Shown: in pieces, positions 6,825 to 13,779 of the stretch
Layout: each line of letters starts with the position of its first letter
How positions within the stretch are numbered: position 1 is the stretch's first letter
Assembly (NCBI GenBank): GCA_964614415.1
Contig: CAZTLE010000103.1
Location: forward strand, 1 to 14,471
Reading direction: 5' to 3'
Origin: CAZTLE01 sp964614415
GTDB lineage: Bacteria; Bacteroidota; Bacteroidia; Flavobacteriales; Flavobacteriaceae
Length of the DNA stretch: 14,471 bases
Program-made: the position numbers and the translations under genes
Notes under the pieces: model-generated
What the model was told of the DNA's origin: nothing
The model's database searches: none
What the model saw: the letters and a program-made list of their open reading frames with translations, nothing else

Positions 6825-7690
6825 GTATACGTGATTCGGAACTGATCATAAATCCCGATGGGTCCATATACCATCTCAGCCTCCTTCCGGATGAGATTGC
6901 CGAGACCATTATAACCGTAGGGGATCAGAATCGCGTTGAGGCTGTTTCACAGCATTTTGACAGTGTAGATATCATTCGGAAGCACAGGGAATTCGTGACT
7001 CATACTGGCATGAAAAACGGCCATAGGCTTAGCGTGATCTCCACGGGAATCGGTACCGATAATATTGACATCGTTCTCAATGAGTTGGATGCGCTTGTCA
7101 ATATCGATTTCTCCACACGATCCATAAAAGAAAAGCATACTCCCCTAACTCTTGTCCGGGTAGGAACCTCCGGCTCCGTGCAACCTGATATCGCGGTTGA
7201 CAGTTTGCTGGTAAGCGCAATGGCGATAGGATTTGACAACCTCCCCTACTTTTATGATAATCTGGACTTTTTGGATGATGCACTATCGTTAGCTTTTAAA
7301 TCACATACCAAATGGTCAAAGGCTAAATCGGAGCCTTATGGGCTTTCTGCCGATGCGGAATTGCTGACTGCATTCCGAGGGGAAAACCTCGCCGAAGGAA
7401 TTACCGCCACCAACGTAGGTTTCTACGGACCCCAGGGACGCGTACTTAGATTGGGGCTTCAGGATTCGGAGCTGAATGAAAAGATCACCTCATTCCGGTA
7501 TAAAGACCATCGTATCACGAATATGGAAATGGAAACTGCCGGTATATACGCTATGGCGCAACTGTTGGGGCATCGCGCTATTTCACTCAACGCCATTTTG
7601 GCCAACAGGATTGACGGCAGTTTCAGCAATCAACCTCAAAAAACCGTAGATCGACTTATTGAAATCACCTTATCTGTTTTAACTACATGA
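6821..7690 (+). CDS. Nucleoside phosphorylase (uridine-phosphorylase-like, PNP/UDP family)
   Basis: A 289-residue enzyme predicted to cleave a nucleoside with phosphate, releasing base and ribose-1-phosphate. Motifs in order: VGDQNRV (33-39; the usual GDxxR phosphate site with R38), STGIGTDN (74-81; phosphate binding), RVGTSGSV (113-120; phosphate/ribose) and NMEMETAGIYAMA (234-246; ribose-binding Glu236-Met237-Glu238). It resembles uridine phosphorylase more than PNP, but the base specificity is not certain. The 4-base ATGA overlaps on both sides tie it to the DUF1835 gene and to the PBP-fold gene, so the substrate may relate to theirs. The family length is about 250-290, so it is complete. 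Confidence 0.9.
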   Translation: MSIRDSELIINPDGSIYHLSLLPDEIAETIITVGDQNRVEAVSQHFDSVDIIRKHREFVTHTGMKNGHRLSVISTGIGTDNIDIVLNELDALVNIDFSTRSIKEKHTPLTLVRVGTSGSVQPDIAVDSLLVSAMAIGFDNLPYFYDNLDFLDDALSLAFKSHTKWSKAKSEPYGLSADAELLTAFRGENLAEGITATNVGFYGPQGRVLRLGLQDSELNEKITSFRYKDHRITNMEMETAGIYAMAQLLGHRAISLNAILANRIDGSFSNQPQKTVDRLIEITLSVLTT

Positions 7691-8535
7691 AAAAGTTTCA
7701 TATCGGCGGCGTTCCGGAACACTTTAATCTCGCGTGGTATTTAACCCTTCGGAACAAAGAATATCAGGCACAGGGTATTAATCTGAGGTGGAAAGACTTT
7801 TATGGCGGCACAGGGCAAATGTGCAAGGCCTTGCGGGAGAAAGAGATCGATATGGCGGTGATCCTGACCGAGGGGATCCTTAGGGACATTATCAATGGAA
7901 ATCCTTCAAAAATACTCCAGGTTTTTGTGCAATCTCCCCTGGTTTGGGGCATTCATGTTGCGGCCAACTCCGATTATCACAATGTATCGGACATCAGAGG
8001 TACACAAGCGGCAATAAGCCGTCTGGGAAGCGGTTCACATCTCATGGCCTACGTCCATGCGGAAAACGAGGGTTGGGATATTGAGAAAGATCTTGATTTC
8101 GAGATCATTAAAAATCTTCAGGGAGCATTGGAAGGGCTTCCGGAAGGGAAAGGAGATTACTTCCTGTGGGAGAAGTTTACAACGAAGCCATTCGTCGACG
8201 ATGGGATTTTTAGGCGTATCGGGGAGATTCCGACGCCCTGGCCCTGCTTTGTTATTGCAGTTCGCAACGAAGTATTGGAGAGCGATCCCGAAAGCATTGC
8301 TACCATCCTAAACATCATAAATAATACGACGACCGATTTCAAAAAGATTCCGTCGATAGACCAAACGATTGCCAACCGATACGAGCAGAACCTGGAAGAC
8401 GTTCGGGAATGGTTGTCGATAACCGAATGGAGTCAGGAACAACTATCTACGGATCAGATCAACACCATTCAGCAGCAATTACTCAAGCTCGGTGTTATCG
8501 AACACACATTGCCGGCTGAATTCTTCCTCGCTTAA
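7687..8535 (+). CDS. Cytoplasmic substrate-binding (PBP type 2 / NMT1-THI5-like) domain protein
   Basis: A 282-residue protein with the fold of ABC-transporter solute-binding proteins but no signal peptide or lipobox; it begins directly with KKFHIGGVPEHFNLAWYL, so it is probably cytoplasmic. Conserved traits: GGVPEHFN (7-14), FYGGTGQMCKALREKEIDMAV (the ligand-loop GTG and the following helix), GIHVAAN, DIRGTQAAISRLGSGSH (a second ligand loop) and TPWPCFVIAVR. I believe it belongs to the Ca3427-like subgroup, which has fungal and bacterial members of unknown ligand (recollection). Cytoplasmic PBP-fold proteins can be enzymes (MqnA/MqnD, Thi5); the Thi5 CCCFC motif is absent here. It is last in the operon, overlapping the nucleoside phosphorylase by ATGA (7687-7690), and no transporter permease or ATPase is near. 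Confidence 0.78.
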   Translation: MKKFHIGGVPEHFNLAWYLTLRNKEYQAQGINLRWKDFYGGTGQMCKALREKEIDMAVILTEGILRDIINGNPSKILQVFVQSPLVWGIHVAANSDYHNVSDIRGTQAAISRLGSGSHLMAYVHAENEGWDIEKDLDFEIIKNLQGALEGLPEGKGDYFLWEKFTTKPFVDDGIFRRIGEIPTPWPCFVIAVRNEVLESDPESIATILNIINNTTTDFKKIPSIDQTIANRYEQNLEDVREWLSITEWSQEQLSTDQINTIQQQLLKLGVIEHTLPAEFFLA

Positions 8536-8554
8536 TTTTCCCGATAATTAGGTG

Positions 8555-8572
8555 TTTTCACGGAGGTGAAAA
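8555..8572 (+). terminator. Hairpin after the SUI1-DUF1835-phosphorylase-PBP operon, possible terminator
   Basis: A perfect 7-bp inverted repeat (TTTTCAC 8555-8561, GTGAAAA 8566-8572) with the tetraloop GGAG lies 20 bases after the operon's last stop codon. The stem is AT-rich and followed by GTAAATATTTTA rather than a pure T run, so termination would be inefficient. The loop and 3' arm spell a perfect anti-16S sequence, GGAGGTGA. Confidence 0.4.
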
Positions 8573-8625
8573 GTAAATATTTTACTGTAATATGGTATGT
8601 TGTAAATACTGCCTGGTAACTATTT

Positions 8626-9441
8626 ATGGATACACACCGGTTATTCAATATAACAGCATCGCTACTATTACTGCTGAGCTTTCTCGGAATGTTATTCATG
8701 ATCCGTGAAGTAATCGTCCGAATAGAGGACTACCCGGATGATCTGTCCCAACTGGAATGGTCGGTAGAACGAAAAACTCCTGTGAACAAAAAAGAAACCA
8801 CTGACTACGGAAGTGCTATGGGGCTGGACGTTTCCCATTACCAGGGTAAGATCGACTGGAACAACATGGATGAACGGATTGCATTTGTAATATGCAAAGC
8901 CACTGAAGGGCTTTCTTTTACCGATCCTGAATTCGATTACAACTGGGCGCAAATAAAGGCCAGCGGACGGGTGCGCGGTGCCTATCATTTCTACGTAGCC
9001 TCTGATGATCCCATAGGACAGGCCCGATATTTCTGGGCTGCCGTGAAAACCTACGATGATACCGATCTCCCCCTGGTGCTCGACATCGAACCCGAAGGTG
9101 TAAAGGAACACATAACGCCTGCAAAACTTCATACTGATGTGTTGAACTTCCTGGAAGAATTGACATCATTGTCCGGAAAAAAGCCGATCATCTATGTTGA
9201 CTACTCTTTTGCAAACGAATATCTCAATAACCAAAAGTTTACCGAATACCCGCTATGGATTGCCGAATATGAGTCTGAAAGTGCTCCTAAGCTTCCTGAT
9301 ACCTGGCAGCATATCGGTTGGGATTTTTGGCAGCGAAGTCCTTCGTATGAGGAGAAAGGAATTTCCGGAGACGTTGATTATGACCTGTTTGACGGCAACG
9401 TTCGTGCCCTGAAGGAATTCGCCAGAAACAAAAATTTTTAA
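8626..9441 (+). CDS. Membrane-anchored glycoside hydrolase family 25 (lysozyme-type muramidase)
   Basis: Predicted to cleave the beta-1,4 bond between N-acetylmuramic acid and N-acetylglucosamine in peptidoglycan. A single N-terminal membrane segment (residues about 9-27, rich in Leu) anchors a catalytic domain that would face the periplasm. After a charged linker (35-62) the GH25 barrel begins GLDVSHYQGKIDW (66-78, with D68). The catalytic pair is in PLVLDIEPEG (D153, E155), with FVICKATEG (87-95), YHFYVASDDP (120-129), PIIYVDY and LWIAEYES as further family strands, and GDVDYDLFDG near the end. The 271-residue length fits one domain plus anchor. It may remodel the cell's own wall. It is monocistronic or read with the small downstream ORF; start ATG 8626. 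Confidence 0.92.
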   Translation: MDTHRLFNITASLLLLLSFLGMLFMIREVIVRIEDYPDDLSQLEWSVERKTPVNKKETTDYGSAMGLDVSHYQGKIDWNNMDERIAFVICKATEGLSFTDPEFDYNWAQIKASGRVRGAYHFYVASDDPIGQARYFWAAVKTYDDTDLPLVLDIEPEGVKEHITPAKLHTDVLNFLEELTSLSGKKPIIYVDYSFANEYLNNQKFTEYPLWIAEYESESAPKLPDTWQHIGWDFWQRSPSYEEKGISGDVDYDLFDGNVRALKEFARNKNF

Positions 9442-9493
9442 AAAATACGCAACCTTTTACATCGGATGACGTCTTATAGTCAAATCAGCAACT

Positions 9494-9601
9494 ATGACCA
9501 CCTTCCTTATTATTCTTGGAGCCTTGCTGGTGACCAACTTTTTGTTGCTTCAATTTAGTTGCAACGATACATCGGAAACGGAGTTTCCGGACGAAGAATA
9601 G
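9494..9601 (+). CDS. Small membrane protein, 35 residues, hypothetical
   Basis: A short ORF with ATG 9494 and TAG 9599-9601. The product begins MTTFLIILGALLVTNFLLLQ, a single hydrophobic helix (about 3-20), followed by FSCNDTSE and an acidic tail ending PDEE. The N-in hydrophobic helix plus short acidic C-tail is a clean small-membrane-protein design rather than random translation, and I recall similar short 'NFLLLKFS' proteins in Flavobacteria. Cys23 follows the helix but the residues before it (QFS) are a poor lipobox. It lies 52 bases after the GH25 stop and is convergent with ung. No function can be assigned. Confidence 0.55.
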   Translation: MTTFLIILGALLVTNFLLLQFSCNDTSETEFPDEE

Positions 9602-9624
9602 GTTTTCCTCACGCTCCTGTTCGC

Positions 9625-9648
9625 AATCACCATTCGATGGGTGATTTT
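9625..9648 (+). terminator. Possible terminator for the plus-strand GH25/small-ORF transcript, within the 3' end of ung
   Basis: AATCACC (9625-9631) and GGTGATT (9640-9646) form a 7-bp inverted repeat, with two further AT pairs possible across a bulged G, followed on the plus strand by TT and CCCGTTT. It starts 24 bases after the small ORF's stop and overlaps the last codons of the convergent ung gene. The T tract is short. Confidence 0.35.
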
Positions 9649-10292
9649 CCCGTTTGCATTAGATAATCATTTGCCTTACTGAAGTGTTTATTCCCAAACC
9701 AATAGCCTCTGTTGGCGCTCAATGGTGACGGATGACCACAGCTAAGCACTTTGTGTTTTTGTGTATTGATCTTTGCGCCTTTGCGTTTCGCATACCCACC
9801 CCAAAGCATGAAGACAAGGTTTTCCCTTTTTTCGGAAAGAACTGAAATTACAGCATCCGTGAATAACTCCCATCCTTTGTTCTGATGACTCCCGGCCTGA
9901 TGGGCACGAACGGTAAGAGTGGCGTTAAGCAGAAGCACCCCCTGGTCGGCCCAGCGCTCGAGATTGCCACTAGCGGGGACCTCTTTGTTCAGGTCGGTTC
10001 GGATCTCCTCAAAGATATTGACGAGGGAAGGTGGCTTTGGAATACCATCGGACACCGAAAAGCAAAGGCCGTTTGCCTGACCAGGGCCATGATAGGGGTC
10101 CTGGCCAAGGATGATCACTTTTACATCGGAAAAAGGGGTATGATCAAAGGCCGAAAAAATTCGCGATCCGGGCGGATAGCAACGGGTTGAACTGTATTCG
10201 GACTTGACAAAATGAATAAGTTGAGAGAAGTAGGGTTTCTCAAATTCCGACTGAAGTTCCTGCTTCCAACCGGGCTCTATTTTTACGTCCAT
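9627..10292 (-). CDS. ung: Uracil-DNA glycosylase, family 1
   Basis: Excises uracil from DNA to start base-excision repair. I take ATG 10290-10292 as start (MDVKIEPGWKQ), giving 221 residues as usual for family 1; the upstream in-frame Met would add 15 residues not seen in the family. Motifs: water-activating GQDPYHGPGQANGL (63-76, with catalytic D65), VLLLNATLTVRAHQAGSH (119-136; the uracil-specificity Asn123), FMLWGGYA, and the DNA-intercalation loop GHPSPLSANRG (186-196, with H187). The C-terminus GYWFGNKHFSKAN is typical. It is divergent from mutS2, putting two DNA-metabolism genes back to back across an 85-base gap; convergent with the small membrane ORF. Confidence 0.97.
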   Translation of the reverse strand: MDVKIEPGWKQELQSEFEKPYFSQLIHFVKSEYSSTRCYPPGSRIFSAFDHTPFSDVKVIILGQDPYHGPGQANGLCFSVSDGIPKPPSLVNIFEEIRTDLNKEVPASGNLERWADQGVLLLNATLTVRAHQAGSHQNKGWELFTDAVISVLSEKRENLVFMLWGGYAKRKGAKINTQKHKVLSCGHPSPLSANRGYWFGNKHFSKANDYLMQTGKSPIEW

Positions 10293-10298
10293 TATTGT

Positions 10299-10306
10299 TA
10301 TTTTTG
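10299..10306 (+). promoter_or_regulatory. Candidate -7 promoter element for mutS2
   Basis: TATTTTTG matches TAnnTTTG completely, 71 bases before the mutS2 ATG and just upstream of the ung start on the other strand. No TTTG is found 19 bases upstream, so support is partial. Confidence 0.35.
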
Positions 10307-10377
10307 TCAGGGTTTTAAAAATACGAAATCCAAACACTGAAGAAACCGTTCACGCGGGTAATTTATAAACACGATCG

Positions 10378-12537
10378 ATGATACGCATTGACGCCAAAAC
10401 ATTGGAAGACCTTGAGTTTCCGGCTGTCCTGGAACAGTTGGCCGAGCAGTGCGTGACCGATCCCGGGAAAGAGCGCACGGTGCGGCTTACCCCCTTCTCT
10501 GAGCGGGAGGACATTCTTCCCGAATTACATCGTGTTAAGGAATTTACGGCTTCGTTCGACAATGAGAACGGCATTCCCAACCATGGTTTCGAACCGGTCT
10601 CAAAAGAACTGCAGATGCTGGAGATCGAAAACAGCGTTCTGGAAGTGTCGGGCTTCCGACGTATCCTTTCGGTTTCGGAAACGACCAGAACCCTGCTCAA
10701 ATTCTTCAAAAAATTTGAGGAATTCTATACCTATCTCAACGATTTTTCAGAAAAAGTCACGTATACCTCTTCCATATCCGATTCGATACGAGAGGTAATC
10801 GACAAATACGGCGAGATTAAAAATGATGCTTCCGAGGAGTTGGCTGCCATACGTAAACGACTCAACGTTATTAAATCCCAAATAAACGCATCATTTTCAA
10901 GGGCGCTTAATCACTATGCCCAGCAGGATTATCTCGATGAGATCCGGGAAAGTGTGGTGGACAATCGTCGCGTGTTGGCAGTAAGATCCATGTATCGCAA
11001 AAAGATTCGTGGTGCCGTACTGGGAAGTTCTAAAACGGGCAGTATCGTCTATATCGAACCTCAGGAGACCTTAGAGTATACCAACGAACTGAGCAATCTG
11101 ATCTACGAAGAGCAGGAAGAGGTTAAGCGAATCCTCAAAGCACTTACCGAGCATATTCGTCCTTATAAATCGCTAATCGCTGCCTTTAGGGATTACCTGG
11201 TTTCCATTGATGTATTCCATGCCAAAGCTAAATACGCTCTTGCTATTGGAGGTAACCTTCCGTTACTGGCACAGGATAAGCGAACTTTTTTAAAAGATGC
11301 CTACCACCCGCTGTTGCTTCAGTCAAATAAACAACAGCGCAAGAAGACCTATCCTCAAACGATCGAACTGCATCAAAACAATCGCATTATTGTTATTTCA
11401 GGGCCTAATGCGGGTGGAAAGAGCATCACATTGAAGACCGTAGGTCTGTTGCAGGTAATGCTGCAAACCGGAATGCTGATCCCTGTGGACCCGCTTAGCG
11501 AGCTAAGGATCTTCAACCGGGTCCTTACGGATATTGGTGATAATCAGTCCATCGAGAACCATTTAAGCACCTATAGCTACCGGTTGAAGAAAATGAATCA
11601 GTTTCTGAAAAAATGTAATTCGGAAACCTTATTCCTTATTGATGAATTCGGAACCGGAAGTGATCCCGAACTGGGTGGTGCCCTGGCCGAGACATTTCTG
11701 GAGGTGTTTTACGAACGCAAGGCCTTTGGTATTATCACCACCCATTACACAAATCTTAAATTGCTGGCTAACGAGTTACCGCATGCGACCAATGCCAATA
11801 TGCAATTCGATAACCGCAGCCTGGAACCCCTCTTCCACTTACAACTAGGCGAAGCGGGAAGCTCTTTCACTTTTGAGGTCGCTCAGAAAAACGGCATCCC
11901 TTATAGTCTGATCAACAAGGCCAAGAAAAAGATCGAACGCGGAAAGGTTCGTTTCGATAAGACCATTGCCAATCTTCAAAAAGAACGATCCCGCCTTCGG
12001 AAAACCTCTGAATCTCTAAAAACGGAGGAGGAAAAAGCCCGGGAAGAAAGCAAACAACTCGAAGTTACCAACGCGCGCATCCAGGATAAACTGGAAAGCT
12101 ATCAGGAACTGTTTGATGCCAATCAGCGCTTAATTACCCTCGGGAGGAAGTTCGATGCGCTTTCCGAACGCTATTTCAACAACAAACGCAAGCGGGAGCT
12201 TATCGACGAACTCATGAAGCTTGTCATGATGGAAAATAGCAAGCGGAAGAAGGTGACACCACAGCAAAAGAAGGTTGAGAAAGCGAAAGAACGCAAGGTA
12301 CAGCGGGAGGTGAATCAAAAAGTGGAAGGTATTCGCAAGCGGAAGAAAAAGGAAAAAGAAGCGGCCAAAGAGGCTCCGGCACCAAAACCGCGCCCGGTGT
12401 TTAAAGTGGGCGATCGCGTGCGTATGATCGATGGCCGGGCCGTAGGAACCATTGATACCCTTGAAAAGAACAAAGCTGTTGTAAACTATGGCATATTTAC
12501 GACTAATGTAAGTGTCGATGAACTTGAACTGGTATAG
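10378..12537 (+). CDS. mutS2: MutS2 family DNA-binding ATPase lacking the C-terminal Smr domain
   Basis: A MutS homologue lacking the mismatch-recognition domain. MutS2 is linked to suppression of recombination and, more recently, to rescue of collided ribosomes (known in other bacteria). N-terminus IDAKTLEDLEFPAVLEQL is typical. The core/lever domains run to about residue 300, followed by the ATPase: Walker A GPNAGGKS (342-349), the ST-rich helix, Walker B LFLIDEFGTGSDPELGG (D422, E423) and the signature TTHYTNLK. A charged coiled coil (about 515-620) and a Lys/Glu-rich linker lead to a small beta, KOW-like domain (PVFKVGDRVRMIDG to the end). Canonical MutS2 continues with an Smr nuclease domain; here the chain stops at residue 719. 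The stop TAG shares its G with the GTG of the next gene, leaving no room for a frameshifted Smr. Start ATG 10378. Confidence 0.95.
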   Translation: MIRIDAKTLEDLEFPAVLEQLAEQCVTDPGKERTVRLTPFSEREDILPELHRVKEFTASFDNENGIPNHGFEPVSKELQMLEIENSVLEVSGFRRILSVSETTRTLLKFFKKFEEFYTYLNDFSEKVTYTSSISDSIREVIDKYGEIKNDASEELAAIRKRLNVIKSQINASFSRALNHYAQQDYLDEIRESVVDNRRVLAVRSMYRKKIRGAVLGSSKTGSIVYIEPQETLEYTNELSNLIYEEQEEVKRILKALTEHIRPYKSLIAAFRDYLVSIDVFHAKAKYALAIGGNLPLLAQDKRTFLKDAYHPLLLQSNKQQRKKTYPQTIELHQNNRIIVISGPNAGGKSITLKTVGLLQVMLQTGMLIPVDPLSELRIFNRVLTDIGDNQSIENHLSTYSYRLKKMNQFLKKCNSETLFLIDEFGTGSDPELGGALAETFLEVFYERKAFGIITTHYTNLKLLANELPHATNANMQFDNRSLEPLFHLQLGEAGSSFTFEVAQKNGIPYSLINKAKKKIERGKVRFDKTIANLQKERSRLRKTSESLKTEEEKAREESKQLEVTNARIQDKLESYQELFDANQRLITLGRKFDALSERYFNNKRKRELIDELMKLVMMENSKRKKVTPQQKKVEKAKERKVQREVNQKVEGIRKRKKKEKEAAKEAPAPKPRPVFKVGDRVRMIDGRAVGTIDTLEKNKAVVNYGIFTTNVSVDELELV

Positions 12538-12944
12538 TGGAAGAAATAAAGAAACATAAGATCATATTATTCGACGGTGTGTGCAACCTGTGCAACAGCT
12601 CGGTCGTATTTGTCATTAAGCGTGACAAAAAAGACGTGTTCAAGTTTGCGCCGCTGCAAAGCGATATTGGGGAGGAACTGGTTAAAAAGCACGGAATCGA
12701 CACGTCGAAAACCGACTCGATCATTCTCGTGGATGGTGATACGCATTACATCAAGTCCTCGGCAGCCCTGCGCATTGCCAAACATTTATCCGGAGGTTGG
12801 TCCCTACTTTACGGGTTCATGATCTTTCCTGCGTTTATGCGAAACTGGGGTTATGACTTTATCGCCCGAAACCGGTATAAATGGTACGGAAAGCGCGAAA
12901 GCTGTATGATTCCAACGCCGGAATTAAAGGCAAAGTTTCTGTAG
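12537..12944 (+). CDS. DCC/DUF393 family putative thiol-disulfide oxidoreductase
   Basis: A 135-residue protein with the family-defining DGVCNLCN (13-20), a thioredoxin-like CxxC (C16, C19) after a beta strand (KIILF). The later parts FKFAPLQSDIG, DSIILVDGD, KSSAALRIAKHLSGGW and IARNRYKWYGKRESC match the DCC family (DUF393), often annotated as thiol-disulfide oxidoreductase though the substrate is unknown. The start is GTG 12537-12539, overlapping the mutS2 stop as TAGTG; no ATG exists before the motif, so GTG is required. It is probably co-transcribed and translationally coupled to mutS2. It ends 12 bases before the convergent stop of the next gene. Confidence 0.9.
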   Translation: MEEIKKHKIILFDGVCNLCNSSVVFVIKRDKKDVFKFAPLQSDIGEELVKKHGIDTSKTDSIILVDGDTHYIKSSAALRIAKHLSGGWSLLYGFMIFPAFMRNWGYDFIARNRYKWYGKRESCMIPTPELKAKFL

Positions 12945-12956
12945 ATTTCGTTCGCT

Positions 12957-13604
12957 TTAGTTGTCCGATCTCGTCACAATCCAACGGTTGAGGTACAGAC
13001 CATCGTAAAAAATGATAATTGCATTTCCAGGTTTGAGAATCACATCATTCTCCAGGGAAAATCTGTTCTGAGCTACGGAAGTCGAGTTGATGTTCGAGAG
13101 CAATTTGAGATCCATAGAGCTGTCCCCATTATACAGATAAATCACCCTTCCGTGAACTCCACCATCGATCCCACCCAAATCGGCACCACTATGCAAGATT
13201 CGAAATACGTCTGATAATATGTTGGTGGTGGCCAACTCGAAGTCCGTATTTTCATTCACTCCACTGGGCAGAGGAAGAGAAATCGTAGCGAACTTCATGT
13301 AGGTCTTATCGATATTGCTCAGAAATCGATACCATCGACCGTCTTCCCAGTAGTAAAATCCGGGTGTTACGTCATTAGCAGTGGCCGTATTATAAACAAG
13401 TGTGCTGTCCTCCAATCCGGATCCCTTGGGATTGGTGACGGGTAATTCCTGAGTGGTCCTGACTAGTGCAACACGTGGAATTAAAATTCCCTTATCGGCA
13501 CTGGCGACGTCCAGTAAACCTGAAGGAGAAGTCGTATTGATTCCGACTTGTGAGAAGGTACATACCGGTAATAATACCAGTAGTAAGAGAGTCAAGTTTT
13601 TCAT
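12957..13604 (-). CDS. Secreted surface protein with 'GINT' N-terminal repeat-like region, hypothetical
   Basis: A 215-residue exported protein. A signal peptide (MKNLTLLLLVLLPVCTFS) is predicted to be cleaved before Q19; Cys15 does not make a lipobox. The mature start QVGINTTSPSGLLDVASADK, followed by GILIPRVALV and LVYNT..TPGFYYWEDGRWYR, is the module seen at the head of many Bacteroidetes surface or fibre-like proteins, where GINT(T)xPxxxLDV sets off a phage-tail-fibre-like fold. The C-terminal 110 residues are beta-rich and end plainly (LYLNRWIVTRSDN), with no T9SS C-terminal sorting domain that I can see. It could be a periplasmic or surface adhesin; the function is unknown. It is monocistronic with its own promoter; start ATG 13602-13604. 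Confidence 0.75.
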   Translation of the reverse strand: MKNLTLLLLVLLPVCTFSQVGINTTSPSGLLDVASADKGILIPRVALVRTTQELPVTNPKGSGLEDSTLVYNTATANDVTPGFYYWEDGRWYRFLSNIDKTYMKFATISLPLPSGVNENTDFELATTNILSDVFRILHSGADLGGIDGGVHGRVIYLYNGDSSMDLKLLSNINSTSVAQNRFSLENDVILKPGNAIIIFYDGLYLNRWIVTRSDN

Positions 13605-13651
13605 ATGCTTGGTAATGGTTCATACGATTTTACTTGACCGGGTTGACGTCG

Positions 13652-13682
13652 CGAATATACTCAATAAGTATTTTCTTACAAA
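13652..13682 (-). promoter_or_regulatory. Bacteroidetes promoter for the secreted GINT protein
   Basis: On the minus strand TTTG (complement of 13679-13682) is followed after exactly 19 bases by TATATTCG (complement of 13652-13659), seven of eight against TAnnTTTG. The ATG is 47 bases downstream. This is the best two-box promoter in the window. Confidence 0.6.
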
Positions 13683-13689
13683 ATATTTC

Positions 13690-13731
13690 TACGGGAAAAC
13701 CGTAATCGAAATATGAAACTAGTTCCTAGTT
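13690..13731 (-). repeat. Two small inverted repeats upstream of the GINT protein promoter
   Basis: TACGG/CCGTA with a GAAAA loop (13690-13704) and AACTAG/CTAGTT with a TTC loop (13717-13731) lie just upstream of the promoter and downstream of the QEGLA gene's end. Neither has a T run. They may be operator-like sites or 3' mRNA structures. Confidence 0.3.
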
Positions 13732-13779
13732 ATCAGTCAATTATGGATGTGAATATTACAAGGCAATTACCGGACCCGG

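Noticed and set aside
8592..8706. Small ORF after the GGAGGTGA string
   Set aside because: ATG 8592 opens a frame of under 40 codons that overlaps the GH25 gene in another frame, with poor composition; the spacing from GGAGGTGA is also too long.
8692..9132. 146-residue minus-strand ORF
   Set aside because: Antisense to the GH25 catalytic domain, with no recognisable motif.
10293..10337. 15-residue N-terminal extension of ung
   Set aside because: Not found in family 1 enzymes; MDVKIEPGWK is the usual start.
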